Source: Roseobacter ponti (GTDB taxonomy: Bacteria > Pseudomonadota > Alphaproteobacteria > Rhodobacterales > Rhodobacteraceae). From it: DNA of 64,000 bases. Positions 1-8,678 of the stretch are shown one piece after another (positions within the stretch are counted from its first letter, which is position 1; every line of letters starts with the position of its first letter). The translations under genes were made by a program, and so were the position numbers. Location of the stretch: NCBI RefSeq assembly GCF_012932215.1, contig NZ_CP048788.1:806001-870000 (forward strand). The letters are read 5' to 3'. Under the pieces are notes generated by a model. It was given only the letters and a program-made list of their open reading frames with translations. It was not told where the DNA came from and did no database searches.

Positions 1-70
1 TTGCTCTGAAAAAATCTCGCCGGGACAGCATTCTGTCTTTCACGGCATTGATGACGCAGATATCACACAT
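1..70 (-). CDS. Tat-signal protein between ureB and ureC position (5' end only)
   Basis: Only the first 23 codons are inside the window. The start is the ATG at 70, with AAAGGAACGAG just upstream and 33 bp after the ureB stop. The peptide begins MCDICV and carries SRRDFF at residues 16-21, which fits a twin-arginine export motif after an unusually long Cys-containing N-region. It is co-directional with ureDAB, so it is probably in the same transcript, in the place where ureC would be expected. From memory the MCD..C plus SRR(D/S)FF start resembles cyclase-family (kynurenine formamidase-like) proteins of Rhodobacteraceae, but the visible part is too short to assign function. Confidence 0.55.
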   Translation of the reverse strand, partial: MCDICVINAVKDRMLSRRDFFRA

Positions 71-103
71 GGTCTCGTTCCTTTTGCTGGTTAAGCAGGG
101 GCG

Positions 104-409
104 TCAGAGCGCGCCCATCACTTTCTGATTAAAGCCATAGATCCGGCGCGCACCGGACACCGGGATCAGCTGCACTTCTCGGCGCTGTCCCGGCTCAAAC
201 CGTACGGCGGTACCGGCGGCAATGTCGAGCCTCATGCCACGGGCGGCAGCGCGGTCGAACTCCAGCGCCTCATTGCTTTCGGCAAAATGATAGTGGCTGC
301 CGATCTGCACCGGCCTGTCGCCGGTGTTGGCGACCATCAGCGTGATCGCATCGACGCCTGCGTTCAGTGTGATGTCGCCCGCAGCGGGCATGACTTCTCC
401 TGGGATCAT
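104..409 (-). CDS. ureB: urease subunit beta
   Basis: The 101-residue product has the usual length and sequence of the separate UreB subunit of bacterial urease ([11 protein letters not shown] near residue 37; GxxRxIYGFN near the C-terminus). Urease hydrolyses urea to ammonia and carbamate in the cytoplasm. UreB forms the outer part of the UreABC trimer and does not carry the nickel ligands. It lies 10 bp after ureA in the ureD-ureA-ureB operon. The catalytic subunit ureC is not in the window and should be beyond its left edge. Confidence 0.96.
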   Translation of the reverse strand: MIPGEVMPAAGDITLNAGVDAITLMVANTGDRPVQIGSHYHFAESNEALEFDRAAARGMRLDIAAGTAVRFEPGQRREVQLIPVSGARRIYGFNQKVMGAL

Positions 410-419
410 GAGTGTCTCC

Positions 420-722
420 TCAGCGGATGGGGTTGTGCACGGTCACCAGTTTGGTGCCGTCGGGAAAGGTGGCTTCGACCTGTACATCGTGGATCATCTC
501 GGGGATGCCCTCCATGCACTGGTCTCGGGTGATCACTTCGGCGCCGGCCTCCATCATATCGGCCACGGACCGCCCGTCGCGCGCGCCCTCGACCACGGCA
601 TCGGTGATCAGCGCAATGGCTTCCGGGTAGTTCAGCTTCACCCCCCGTTCGAGACGCCGGCGGGCGACATCGGCGGCAAGTGCGACCAGTAGTTTGTCTT
701 TTTCGCGAGGGGTCAGCTGCAT
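420..722 (-). CDS. ureA: urease subunit gamma
   Basis: This is a standard 100-residue UreA: it begins [11 protein letters not shown] and ends VTVHNPIR, both hallmarks of the family, with the conserved [10 protein letters not shown] segment. It is the small structural subunit of the cytoplasmic urease. The start lies 2 bp after the ureD stop, so translation is probably coupled. It works with UreB and the off-window UreC on urea delivered by the urtABCDE transporter encoded 10 kb away on the opposite strand. Confidence 0.97.
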   Translation of the reverse strand: MQLTPREKDKLLVALAADVARRRLERGVKLNYPEAIALITDAVVEGARDGRSVADMMEAGAEVITRDQCMEGIPEMIHDVQVEATFPDGTKLVTVHNPIR

Positions 723-724
723 GT

Positions 725-1540
725 CTAAAGTCTCCAGCTCTGAGGCAGTGTGTTTCCGGTCAGCCGGTCAAGGCAGGGCAGCAGCGCGCGGCGCAGGGCG
801 TAGCCATCCTCCGCCAGCAGGCGCGCCACCAGAATACCCGGACGCAGCAGGCTCACGCCGCCGGAGTCCCCGATCAGATCGCGCAGCGGATCCAGAGCGC
901 CGTCGGCTTCGGGCGCTACCCAGACGAGGCTGGCCATGGCGCGCGCGCCTCCTGCAATTGCGGGGCGATCGAGTTGTGCGGCGATATCACCGCTCAGGGA
1001 GACCCCGTCGCGGTAAAGCGGTACGCCAGCCCGACGGATGTCGACCCGGTCGGTAAAGGAGGCATCGCGCAGTTCTTCGCCCATAGCACGCCGGCCGAAA
1101 AGCACAGGTTCAACCATCACAAACCGCGCGCCGGGCGCAAGGTCTGCCCGCAGACTGCGCTGCAGCGCGGCGCCCTCGTATAGGATGGTTTCCTGGGGCA
1201 GCCAGTGCAGGACAGATCCTTCAGCAGCCGTCAGACGCGTCTTGAGCGTCCCGGTCTGGCCGACCTGCGCGCGGTAAGCGCGTTCGGCGGCCTGTGTGGT
1301 CAGCGAAAGTCGGGCGTTTTCCCCGGCGCCGGCGTCAATGCTGAACCGATCGCCACCGGTGATGCCGCCGGCGGTGTTGATGAGCACTGCTTCGACGTGA
1401 TCTGTCAGACGCGGAAACAGGACCCTCAGCGCGCCGGACTGGCGCAGATCGCCGATATGCGAGCCGCCGTCGCGATACTTTGCGGACACCCTTACGGCCC
1501 CGATGGCGCGGGGTTGATCCAGCGGTGTCGCGATACGCAT
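725..1540 (-). CDS. ureD: urease accessory protein UreD
   Basis: UreD (UreH) is the scaffold on which UreF and UreG load nickel into apo-urease. The product (about 271 aa) has family segments such as [15 protein letters not shown] around residues 52-66, and its length is normal. The frame opens with a TTG at 1546 followed by an ATG at 1540; I chose the ATG, but GGAAG upstream is spaced about equally for either. It is the first visible gene of the minus-strand operon and is followed after 2 bp by ureA. Confidence 0.93.
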   Translation of the reverse strand: MRIATPLDQPRAIGAVRVSAKYRDGGSHIGDLRQSGALRVLFPRLTDHVEAVLINTAGGITGGDRFSIDAGAGENARLSLTTQAAERAYRAQVGQTGTLKTRLTAAEGSVLHWLPQETILYEGAALQRSLRADLAPGARFVMVEPVLFGRRAMGEELRDASFTDRVDIRRAGVPLYRDGVSLSGDIAAQLDRPAIAGGARAMASLVWVAPEADGALDPLRDLIGDSGGVSLLRPGILVARLLAEDGYALRRALLPCLDRLTGNTLPQSWRL

Positions 1541-1752
1541 CAGCAAGCAGAGGTCTTCCGGCAGCAGGAGAGTGTCAGCTTTAACCCTCTCACGAGGATT
1601 CTCATTTGACGAGACCCATATTCAGGTTTTGCATTTCCCGGTACAAACTGCCTGCTTTTTGGGCAGATCAGCGCGCCGTGCTCGTGCGAAAACCTGTCGG
1701 CACGGCGGTATTTCCCGGTGCCATCAGGATCAATCTGTGCAAGTCTGCGGCA

Positions 1753-3132
1753 ATGATTAAAAACCTGCTGCCTATCAGCGCCCTCCTGCTTGGTTCTGCG
1801 CTCTTACTCTTTGCCGGCGGAACCAACAGTCTGATCCTGCCGGTGCGCGGGACGGCCGAAGGGTTCAGTGCATTTTCTTTAGGGCTTCTCGGAACGGGCT
1901 GGGCGATAGGCTATGTTGCGGGGTGTATTCTGACCCCTGTTCTGGTGGGCAGAGTGGGGCACATCCGCGCGTTTACCATCATGGCGGCGCTGGCTGCGGT
2001 TGCGATCCTGTTGTCGCTCATTCTGCTGATGCCGCCAGCCTGGATCCCGCTTCGGGCGCTGTCGGGCTTTTGTTTCGCCGGTGCCGCGATGATAGTCGAA
2101 AGCTGGCTCAGTGAGCGGACGGATGCGAAAAGCCGTGGCAGGGTTTTCGGCGCGTACACGATGGTTAATCTGGTGGCCTCGACCGCCGGACAAATGGCGC
2201 TGACGCTGGCCCCTACAGACGGCTATTTCTTTTTTGTGACCGGCGCCGTTTTCTATTGCCTGGCTCTCGTGCCGGTCGCGATCACCTCAAGCACCAGCCC
2301 CAAGCCGCTTGTTAAAGTCCGGCTTGATGTCCGGGCGTTGTGGCGCAACTCTCCGGTCGCTGTCGTAGCGATCCTGCTGATCGGTGTTTCCAACAGTGCC
2401 TTCGGCACTCTGGCAGCGGTTTATGCGGACCGTATCGGGCTGACGCTGAACGCTGTGGCGTTCTTCGCCTCGGTACCCATTCTTGCCGGTGCCGTGGCGC
2501 AGATCCCGGTGGGCTATCTCTCCGACCGGATGGACCGGCGCCGGGTTCTCGTGGGGATCACCTTTCTGGCACTGGTTGCGGATCTTGCGTTTATTCTGCT
2601 GGCGCCGGAGGGGCGGATGGCGAACCTGATCCTGGCCTCTGTCTTCGGGGCTGCGATTTTCGCGATGTATCCTGTTGTGCTGGCGCATGCCAACGACCAC
2701 GCCGCAGAGGGCAGTGGCATTCAGACCAGTGGCGGGCTGCTGCTGATTTTTGGCATCGGCTCGATTGCCGGTCCGCTGATTGCGGGCCTCGGTATGTCAT
2801 CGGTCGGGGCCTCCGGGCTCTTTATGACAACGGTGGGCGCCCATACTCTGATGCTGGCCTATGCGGTCTGGCGGATTTCCGTCAGCGCGCCGCCCACGGA
2901 CGAAGAGAAAGGCAGCTTTGTCATGGCCCCGCCGGGCAAGGCGCTTACCCCTGAGACCGCAGCGTTTTCCAGCGGCGGCAGTGCTGATGTGCCAACGGAA
3001 GCAGAGGCGCCCGCTGTTTCTCCGTCAGCAGACGGCGGTCCGGCGGCGGGTGACGAACCACAGGAAACCGGTTCAGATGATCCCGGGCCGACGCCGGAGC
3101 CGGATGCCGGCGGCGGCAAAGACAAACCCTGA
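1753..3132 (+). CDS. MFS transporter, YcaD-like, with acidic tail
   Basis: This is a twelve-segment major facilitator protein of about 459 aa. The segment ESWLSERTDAKSRGRVFGAY is typical of the YcaD-like MFS branch, and the loop after the sixth/seventh segment has the DRMDRRRVL motif. The substrate is unknown. The frame is open upstream to 1606, but the hydrophobic first segment starts right after the ATG at 1753, and the upstream part reads like non-coding sequence, so I use 1753. The last 75 or so residues form a low-complexity Pro/Glu/Gly/Asp-rich hydrophilic tail, probably cytoplasmic. It ends 2 bp from the convergent stop of the lactonase-like gene. Confidence 0.85.
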   Translation: MIKNLLPISALLLGSALLLFAGGTNSLILPVRGTAEGFSAFSLGLLGTGWAIGYVAGCILTPVLVGRVGHIRAFTIMAALAAVAILLSLILLMPPAWIPLRALSGFCFAGAAMIVESWLSERTDAKSRGRVFGAYTMVNLVASTAGQMALTLAPTDGYFFFVTGAVFYCLALVPVAITSSTSPKPLVKVRLDVRALWRNSPVAVVAILLIGVSNSAFGTLAAVYADRIGLTLNAVAFFASVPILAGAVAQIPVGYLSDRMDRRRVLVGITFLALVADLAFILLAPEGRMANLILASVFGAAIFAMYPVVLAHANDHAAEGSGIQTSGGLLLIFGIGSIAGPLIAGLGMSSVGASGLFMTTVGAHTLMLAYAVWRISVSAPPTDEEKGSFVMAPPGKALTPETAAFSSGGSADVPTEAEAPAVSPSADGGPAAGDEPQETGSDDPGPTPEPDAGGGKDKP

Positions 3133-3134
3133 TG

Positions 3135-3932
3135 TCAGTGCGGCACTTTTCCCACCGGTCCGTGATCAAGGCGCCAGATGTGCCCTGCTGCGCCGGGCGG
3201 GTAAACCTTTGTGACCAGCGGGTCGTGCCCGGGCACAATAAGATCGGGCGATGAGGCCAGTGCTTTCAGCCGGTCAAACCCGTCCAGCATATTCTGCAGA
3301 TCCACTACGATCGGGAAAGGTTTCCGGCTGAAGACGTTCTCATAATAATGCGCGGCATCCGAGGCCAGCACCAGCCAGCCGGCACTGGTACGTACGCGTA
3401 CCGCCTGCAGCCCGCGGCTGTGTCCGCCGATGCAGTGTACCGACACCCCGTCGCGGATTTCCGCGTCGCCGTCGTAGAACGTGACTTTACCGGAGTAAAG
3501 CCGTGTCACCGCCTCACATATATGGCCTGCGGTATAAGGCATGCTAAGGGTATCGTGACACATGCACGGACCGGTGGCATAGGCCATTTCGGCCGCCTGC
3601 AGATGCAGTCGCGCATTAGGAAAGAGATGCAACCCGCCCGCGTGATCATAATGCAGATGCGTGACGATAAGCTCGGTGACATCTTCGGGGCGGATGCCCA
3701 GAGGTGCCAGCGCCGCTCCGGGTTCGGTGCGGATCGGGCGGTCGCGTGCCCTGGCCTCGGCTGTGTCATACCCTGTATCCACGAGGATCACTTCGCCGTC
3801 GCGTCGCAGGACCCACATGAAATAATCCATCGCGTGGGGGGCATCGTGGTTATCGTCAAAAATGAAACTGTCGCGCCGGGTCCGGCTGTTCCGGTCGGCG
3901 TATTTGACCGCATGGACTTCCCAGAGGCTCAT
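3135..3932 (-). CDS. N-acyl-homoserine-lactonase-like metallo-beta-lactamase-fold hydrolase
   Basis: The 265-residue protein has the metallo-beta-lactamase metal motif THLHYDHAGG near residue 90, a later GGHSRGLQ His, DSDA-like SDAAHYY, and a final PGHD. This set places it in the AHL lactonase (AiiA/AttM-like) group, which opens homoserine-lactone rings; other lactone or ester substrates are possible. It overlaps the upstream monooxygenase gene by 4 bp (ATGA), so the two form one unit, transcribed divergently from the tetronate operon. A role in quorum-signal or lactone turnover is an inference from family only. Confidence 0.82.
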   Translation of the reverse strand: MSLWEVHAVKYADRNSRTRRDSFIFDDNHDAPHAMDYFMWVLRRDGEVILVDTGYDTAEARARDRPIRTEPGAALAPLGIRPEDVTELIVTHLHYDHAGGLHLFPNARLHLQAAEMAYATGPCMCHDTLSMPYTAGHICEAVTRLYSGKVTFYDGDAEIRDGVSVHCIGGHSRGLQAVRVRTSAGWLVLASDAAHYYENVFSRKPFPIVVDLQNMLDGFDRLKALASSPDLIVPGHDPLVTKVYPPGAAGHIWRLDHGPVGKVPH

Positions 3933-4219
3933 TGATGCACACTCTCATATGTCAGGACGGATTTGTCGGCGATCATCGTATCGGTCTTTGCTGTGAAGGT
4001 CGTGAAATGCGCAGTGCCGAGATGTGCGGTGAATGCGTCCTCACCGGTGTAGAGTTCATATAGAAAGACTTCGTCGGGGCGCGCGGGGTCGGTTGCGATA
4101 TCGAACTGTCGGCAGCCCGGTTCATCGCGCCGCGATGTCTGCGCATTGTCCTGCATCAGGGGCAGAAATTCCTGCATGCATCCGGGTTTCAGGGTGAAGG
4201 TGACAACGACTGCAAACAT
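3929..4219 (-). CDS. antibiotic biosynthesis monooxygenase (ABM) domain protein
   Basis: This 96-residue protein is a single ABM-type ferredoxin-like domain, related to YgiN quinol monooxygenases. The N-terminal strand (FAVVVTFTLKPG), the central EPGCRQFD and the FLYELYTGEDAFTAH segment are typical. Such proteins dimerise and act on quinols or small aromatics without cofactors, or degrade haem; the substrate cannot be read here. It is the first gene of a two-gene unit with the lactonase-like hydrolase, its start 168 bp from that of the divergent dehydrogenase gene. Confidence 0.8.
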   Translation of the reverse strand: MFAVVVTFTLKPGCMQEFLPLMQDNAQTSRRDEPGCRQFDIATDPARPDEVFLYELYTGEDAFTAHLGTAHFTTFTAKTDTMIADKSVLTYESVHQ

Positions 4220-4310
4220 GACAGACCTTTATTATGCGCCCGGTGCATGTGCGGGCATCGCGCGTGTAAGCAGACCATATGATCCGCTCAATTCCAATTC
4301 AGTTCCTTAT

Positions 4311-4326
4311 TGCATTTTTTAATGCA
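4311..4326. promoter_or_regulatory. palindrome in the divergent promoter region (candidate GntR operator)
   Basis: The sequence TGCATTTTTTAATGCA has 6-bp arms around four T and sits in an AT-rich patch about 60 bp before the first gene of the tetronate operon. That operon encodes its own FCD-type GntR regulator, and regulators of that family bind short palindromes. Assigning this site to that regulator is an inference. Confidence 0.4.
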
Positions 4327-4386
4327 TACATTAAAGAGGCATTATTCGTCGTGATCTTGGCCGGCGAAGCAGGAGAAGAAGCGCAG

Positions 4387-5472
4387 ATGAAAGACAGTTT
4401 TGAAATTGCCGTTTTTAACGGTGACGGGATCGGCCCTGAAATCACCCGGCCGACGGTCGATATTCTGACGCGGCTGGCAAAGGCCGGCGGATACGGTCTG
4501 CGGTTCAAAGACGTGCCTGCAGGAGCCGCGCATTACGCTCAGACCGGCGAGTCACTGCCCGAAGCGTCAATGGCTGCTGCGCGGGCGGCGGATGCGATTT
4601 TGCTGTCAGCGATGGGGCTGCCCTCTGTGCGTTATCCCGACGGCACCGAAATCTCACCGCAGATTGATCTGCGCAAGGCGCTTACGCTCTTTGCCGGAGT
4701 GCGCCCGGTGCGGATTTTTCCGGGACAGAAAACGCCGCTGAACCTGCCGGAGGGCAAAGAGGTGGACTTTGTGCTGATCCGCGAAAGCACCGAAGGTCTT
4801 TTCCACACCCAGGGTCGCGGCGAGGTCAGCGAAAACGAGGCGCGTGAAACGCTGCTGATTACGCGTGACATATCCGAAAAACTGTTCCGCTTTGCCTTTG
4901 GTCTGGCGCGTGAAAGGAAAGACGCCGGCCGTGGCCCGGGGCGGGTGACCTGCGTGGACAAAGCCAATGTTTTCCGGGCCTTTGCCTTCTTCCGCGCGCT
5001 CTTTGATGCAGAGGCGGCGAACCACCCTGACCTGGCGTCGGATCACGCCTATGTGGATGCGACGGCGCTCTGGTTTGTGCTGAAACCCTGGGATTTTGAC
5101 GTGCTGGTCACTGAAAACATGTTTGGTGACATCCTGTCCGATCTCGGCGCGGGTCTTATGGGCGGGCTCGGCGTGGCACCTTCCGCTGATATCGGGGCTG
5201 ATCATGCGGTCTTTCAGCCCTGTCACGGGTCCGCTCCTGATATCGCAGGTCAGGGGCGCGCCAACCCCATGGCAATGATCCTGTCAGCAGCGATGATGCT
5301 GGACTGGCTCGGGCTCAGGCACGACAACCGGTCGCTTGTCGCAGACGGGACGCGGTTACGTGAAGCGGTCGAGGCCGTCATCCGGCGGGGTGAGGTGCTG
5401 ACGTCCGATCTGGGCGGTACCGCCGGCACTGAAGAGGCCGCATCGGCTGTTTTGCAGGAGCTTGGACTGTGA
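4387..5472 (+). CDS. isocitrate/isopropylmalate dehydrogenase family enzyme
   Basis: The 361-residue product is an NAD(P)-dependent beta-decarboxylating dehydrogenase: GDGIGPE near the start, RESTEGLF around residue 135, the DILSDLGAG Asp cluster, and the HGSAPDIAGQ cofactor loop near the end. Members oxidise 3-isopropylmalate, isocitrate, tartrate or D-malate. Because it leads an operon with otnC/otnI-type genes, a sugar-acid or tartrate-like hydroxy acid is more likely than isopropylmalate. The frame is open to 4279, but I start at 4387 where AGGAGA lies 11 bp upstream. It overlaps the next gene by 4 bp. Confidence 0.85.
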   Translation: MKDSFEIAVFNGDGIGPEITRPTVDILTRLAKAGGYGLRFKDVPAGAAHYAQTGESLPEASMAAARAADAILLSAMGLPSVRYPDGTEISPQIDLRKALTLFAGVRPVRIFPGQKTPLNLPEGKEVDFVLIRESTEGLFHTQGRGEVSENEARETLLITRDISEKLFRFAFGLARERKDAGRGPGRVTCVDKANVFRAFAFFRALFDAEAANHPDLASDHAYVDATALWFVLKPWDFDVLVTENMFGDILSDLGAGLMGGLGVAPSADIGADHAVFQPCHGSAPDIAGQGRANPMAMILSAAMMLDWLGLRHDNRSLVADGTRLREAVEAVIRRGEVLTSDLGGTAGTEEAASAVLQELGL

Positions 5473-6488
5473 CTGCCGGACACGTGCGCGTGGCCTGCCT
5501 CGGAGCGGGATATTTCAGCCAGTTTCACTATGACGCCTGGGCGCGCATCGACGGGGTGCAGCTGGTGGGCGCTGCGGACCGCAATACAGAAGCGGCGAGA
5601 GCCACCGGCCTGCCTGCCTTTGCGTCCCTTGAAGAGATGCTGGACGCAACCAGCCCCGACCTGCTGGACATAATCCTGCCGCCCGTTGCCCACGCCGGTG
5701 CTGTGCGCACAGCACTCAGGGCCGGCGTCCGGAGCATCATCTCGCAAAAGCCGTTCTGCCGAGATCTGGCCGAGGCAGAAACCGTTACCGCCGAGGCCGA
5801 AGCTGCCGGGGCTTTGCTGGTGGTGCACGAGAATTTCCGCTTCATGCCGTGGTACCGGGTGATCCGTGACGAGATCGCCGCCGGGCGCATCGGCATACCG
5901 TTGCAGGCCACATTCCGGCTCAGACCCGGTGACGGGCAGGGGCCTGAGGCCTATCTCGACCGGCAGCCCTATTTTCAGGAAATGCCCCAGTTTCTGGTCC
6001 ATGAAACCGGCGTACACTGGATTGATACCTTTCGTTTTCTCTTCGGAGACCCCTGCGCGGTCTATGCCGATCTGCGCAGGATCAATCCTGTCATTGCGGG
6101 CGAGGATGCGGGCTTTGTTCTCTTTGATCACCCGAACGGGGTGCGCGCGGTCTTTGATGGCAACCGGCTGGCTGATCACGCCGCCGACAACCTGCGCCGT
6201 ACGATGGGTGAGGGGCTTTTCGAAGGTACCGATGGAACGCTTGCCCTGCATGGAGACGGCAGCGTGACCTTCCGCGCCTTCGGCGCGACCGGTGAACTGA
6301 CGATCTCGCCTGCCGATCCCTGGGACGGATTTGGCGGTGATTGTGTGCGGTTTCTGCAGCAGCACGTCATTGATGCGCTGTGCAGCGACACGACCCCGGA
6401 AAACACAGCGCGGGATTATCTCACGGTCCTGCGTGTGCGTGACGCGATTTACCGCTCAGCTGAAACCAGGGGAAAGATCGCGCTGTGA
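5469..6488 (+). CDS. Gfo/Idh/MocA family oxidoreductase
   Basis: The N-terminal Rossmann fold (CLGAGYFSQFH at about residue 10) binds NAD(P), and the QKPFCRDL motif near residue 95 is the family's EKP-like signature with E replaced by Q. The HETGVHWIDTFRFLFG segment matches the C-terminal substrate domain. The 339 residues are the usual length. These enzymes oxidise or reduce sugars and sugar acids. Start and stop overlap both neighbours by 4 bp, so it belongs to the tetronate operon, where it may be the entry dehydrogenase; that role is inferred. Confidence 0.85.
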   Translation: MTAGHVRVACLGAGYFSQFHYDAWARIDGVQLVGAADRNTEAARATGLPAFASLEEMLDATSPDLLDIILPPVAHAGAVRTALRAGVRSIISQKPFCRDLAEAETVTAEAEAAGALLVVHENFRFMPWYRVIRDEIAAGRIGIPLQATFRLRPGDGQGPEAYLDRQPYFQEMPQFLVHETGVHWIDTFRFLFGDPCAVYADLRRINPVIAGEDAGFVLFDHPNGVRAVFDGNRLADHAADNLRRTMGEGLFEGTDGTLALHGDGSVTFRAFGATGELTISPADPWDGFGGDCVRFLQQHVIDALCSDTTPENTARDYLTVLRVRDAIYRSAETRGKIAL

Positions 6489-7171
6489 TATCTGGCCCCT
6501 CCGGAGATTTTCGCGAAAAATCCAACAGCTATCGGGCGGTGGGCGAGTTGCGGCGCCTGATTTTTTCCGGGGAACTTGCACCCGGATCTGATCATCTTGA
6601 AACCGAACTGGCCGACCGTCTGGGCATGTCGCGCACCCCTGTCCGCGAAGCGGCACTGATGCTCGAAGGGCAGGGCCTCGTGGAAGTGCGCCCGCGCCGC
6701 GGTATCCGCATCCTGCCGGTCTCTGTCAGCGATATGCGCGAGATCTATGATATCCTGACGGAGCTTGAAGCGCTTGCGGCCCGGGATGCCGCGGCACGCG
6801 GATATGGCGCGGAAGATCTGCGCGGGCTGGAAAAAAGCATCCGCGATATGGCGCGGGCACTAGAGGCAGAGGACCGCGAGGCCTGGGCCGCCGCCGACGA
6901 TGAGTTTCATTGCGAGCTTGTCCGCCTGGGCGGCAACCGCCGTATCGGAGCCATCCAGGCGATGATGGCCGACCAGGTGCGCCGCGCCCGGGCGATGACG
7001 CTCTATATCCGGCCGGTGCCGGTCAAATCGCGCGACGATCACGAAGCCGTTCTGGCGGCGATCCGCGCCGGCGACGCCGAAACAGCCGGCCGCATTCATC
7101 ACGCGCATCGCACCCATGCGCGCGACATGCTGATCGGTCTGTTGCGCCGGCACCATCTGCATCAGCTTTAG
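6485..7171 (+). CDS. GntR-family regulator, FCD (FadR) subgroup
   Basis: This 228-residue protein has an N-terminal winged helix (LADRLGMSRTPVREAALML at about 39-57) followed by the all-helical FCD ligand domain, whose metal/ligand residues include DEFH and the paired HHAHRTHARDM near the C-terminus. It begins at a GTG that overlaps the oxidoreductase stop by 4 bp. Being inside the operon it probably controls it, responding to a carboxylic acid or sugar acid; the palindrome at 4311-4326 is a candidate site. Confidence 0.9.
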   Translation: MISGPSGDFREKSNSYRAVGELRRLIFSGELAPGSDHLETELADRLGMSRTPVREAALMLEGQGLVEVRPRRGIRILPVSVSDMREIYDILTELEALAARDAAARGYGAEDLRGLEKSIRDMARALEAEDREAWAAADDEFHCELVRLGGNRRIGAIQAMMADQVRRARAMTLYIRPVPVKSRDDHEAVLAAIRAGDAETAGRIHHAHRTHARDMLIGLLRRHHLHQL

Positions 7172-7226
7172 GCACACACGCCTGTTTGCGGGGCTGTCGT
7201 TTGCAACAGAGACATGACAGGATGCC

Positions 7227-7907
7227 GTGACAACCGCAAAAAGAGACATCCCGTTGATGAGTGCCGAGACCCGCCTGCGTGAAACGATATGTCTGCTGGC
7301 AAAGTCGATGTTTGATCGGGGACTGACCGGTGGGAGCACCGGCAATATCTCTGCGCGCACAGAAGATGGTGGCCTGCTGGTCTCGCCTACGGGTACCAGT
7401 TTCGGTCGTCTCGATCCGGCACGTCTCAGCCGTTTTGATGCGCAGGGCAGGCTGACAGATGGCGATCCGCCGACCAAAGAGATGCCGCTGCACAGCGCCT
7501 TTTACGATACCCGCAGCAGCGCGGGCGCTGTGGTGCATCTGCATGCCTGTCATTCGGTGGCCTGGTCGATGATGCCCGGTCTGGATGCGGATAATTTCCT
7601 GCCGCCGCTCACCCCTTATGCGATCATGAAGCTGGGAAAGGTGAAACTGCTGCCGTTTTATATGCCGGGCGATCCGGCGATGGGCGAGGCGGTGCGCGGG
7701 CTGGCCGGCAGGCGTTCGGCGGTGATGCTGGCCAATCACGGACCGGTGGTCGCGGGCAAAGATGCCGAGGCCGCCTGCAATGCCATCGAAGAGCTTGAGG
7801 ATACAGCGCGGCTGGCAGTCCTGATGCGCGGATACGATGCGCAGATGCTGACGCCCGAGCAGGTGAACAATCTGGTGACGCGCTTTGATGTGGAATGGGA
7901 TACATGA
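7227..7907 (+). CDS. otnC: 3-oxo-tetronate 4-phosphate decarboxylase
   Basis: This class II aldolase/adducin-fold protein matches OtnC along its whole length (226 aa): GGSTGNIS, SPTGTSFGRLDP, PTKEMPLHSAFY, the zinc-binding VHLHACHS, and LANHGPVV. OtnC converts 3-oxo-tetronate 4-phosphate to dihydroxyacetone phosphate and CO2 in four-carbon acid sugar catabolism. I use the GTG at 7227 (ACAGGA upstream); the ATG at 7257 is an alternative. The kinase OtnK that should make its substrate is not in the window. Confidence 0.88.
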   Translation: MTTAKRDIPLMSAETRLRETICLLAKSMFDRGLTGGSTGNISARTEDGGLLVSPTGTSFGRLDPARLSRFDAQGRLTDGDPPTKEMPLHSAFYDTRSSAGAVVHLHACHSVAWSMMPGLDADNFLPPLTPYAIMKLGKVKLLPFYMPGDPAMGEAVRGLAGRRSAVMLANHGPVVAGKDAEAACNAIEELEDTARLAVLMRGYDAQMLTPEQVNNLVTRFDVEWDT

Positions 7908-8671
7908 CGAAGTTTTCTGCGAACCTGGGCTTTCTGTGGAATGACCTGCCTTTACCTGATGCGATCCGGGCGGCAGGTGCTGCGGGTTTCGACGCTGTGG
8001 AATGTCACTGGCCCTATGCGTTCGATGCTGCCGGTGTTGCGGAGTCACTCGGGGAAACCGGCCTGCAGATGCTGGGGATCAACACGGTGCGCGGCGATGT
8101 GGCGGCGGGTGAAAACGGGCTGTCTGCGCTGCCGGGGCGTGAGGAGGAAGCGCGGGCGGCGATTGATCAGGCGGTGGCCTATGGAGCAGCGATTGATGCA
8201 GGTGCGATCCATGTCATGGCCGGTTTCGCGACCGGGCCCGAGGCGGAAGCGGTGTTTGTCAAAGCGCTTGAATACGCCTGCGCTGCGGCTGAGCCGCATG
8301 GCATCACTATTCTGATTGAACCGCTGAACCCCTATGATGCGCCCGGGTATTTTCTGGCGTCCACAGGCCAGGCACGCTCTTTGATCCGGAAAATAGGTGC
8401 CCCAAATCTGAAGCTGATGTTTGACTGCTATCATATCCAGCTGATTGAGGGCGATCTGAGCCACCGGCTGAGCAGCCTGTTGCCGCTGATCGGTCATGTG
8501 CAGTTCGCTTCGGTCCCTGACCGGGGAACGCCGGATCGCGGAGAGGTGAATTATCATCATATCTTTGAGCATCTGGCGGCTCTGGGATACGACGCGCCCC
8601 TGGGCGCCGAGTATAAATCAACCGCGCCCACCGACAGCACGCTTGGCTGGATGAAGCGTTTCGCAGGCTGA
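7904..8671 (+). CDS. otnI: 2-oxo-tetronate isomerase / hydroxypyruvate isomerase-like
   Basis: This TIM-barrel sugar isomerase (about 255 aa) has Hyi/OtnI features: FSANLGFLWND at the N-terminus, EPLNPYDAPGYFL with the metal Glu, FDCYHIQ, HVQFASVPDRGTPD, and a final GAEYKS. OtnI interconverts 2-oxo- and 3-oxo-tetronate. The frame also has an ATG at 7895, but the ATG at 7904 gives the ATGA overlap with otnC seen throughout this operon. It is the last gene of the tetronate operon and converges on nadX. Confidence 0.87.
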   Translation: MTKFSANLGFLWNDLPLPDAIRAAGAAGFDAVECHWPYAFDAAGVAESLGETGLQMLGINTVRGDVAAGENGLSALPGREEEARAAIDQAVAYGAAIDAGAIHVMAGFATGPEAEAVFVKALEYACAAAEPHGITILIEPLNPYDAPGYFLASTGQARSLIRKIGAPNLKLMFDCYHIQLIEGDLSHRLSSLLPLIGHVQFASVPDRGTPDRGEVNYHHIFEHLAALGYDAPLGAEYKSTAPTDSTLGWMKRFAG

Positions 8672-8678
8672 GCGCTGC

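Noticed and set aside
1606-1752. N-terminal extension of the MFS transporter
   Set aside because: The segment is Cys/Arg-rich and unlike a transporter N-terminus; the first membrane segment begins right after 1753.
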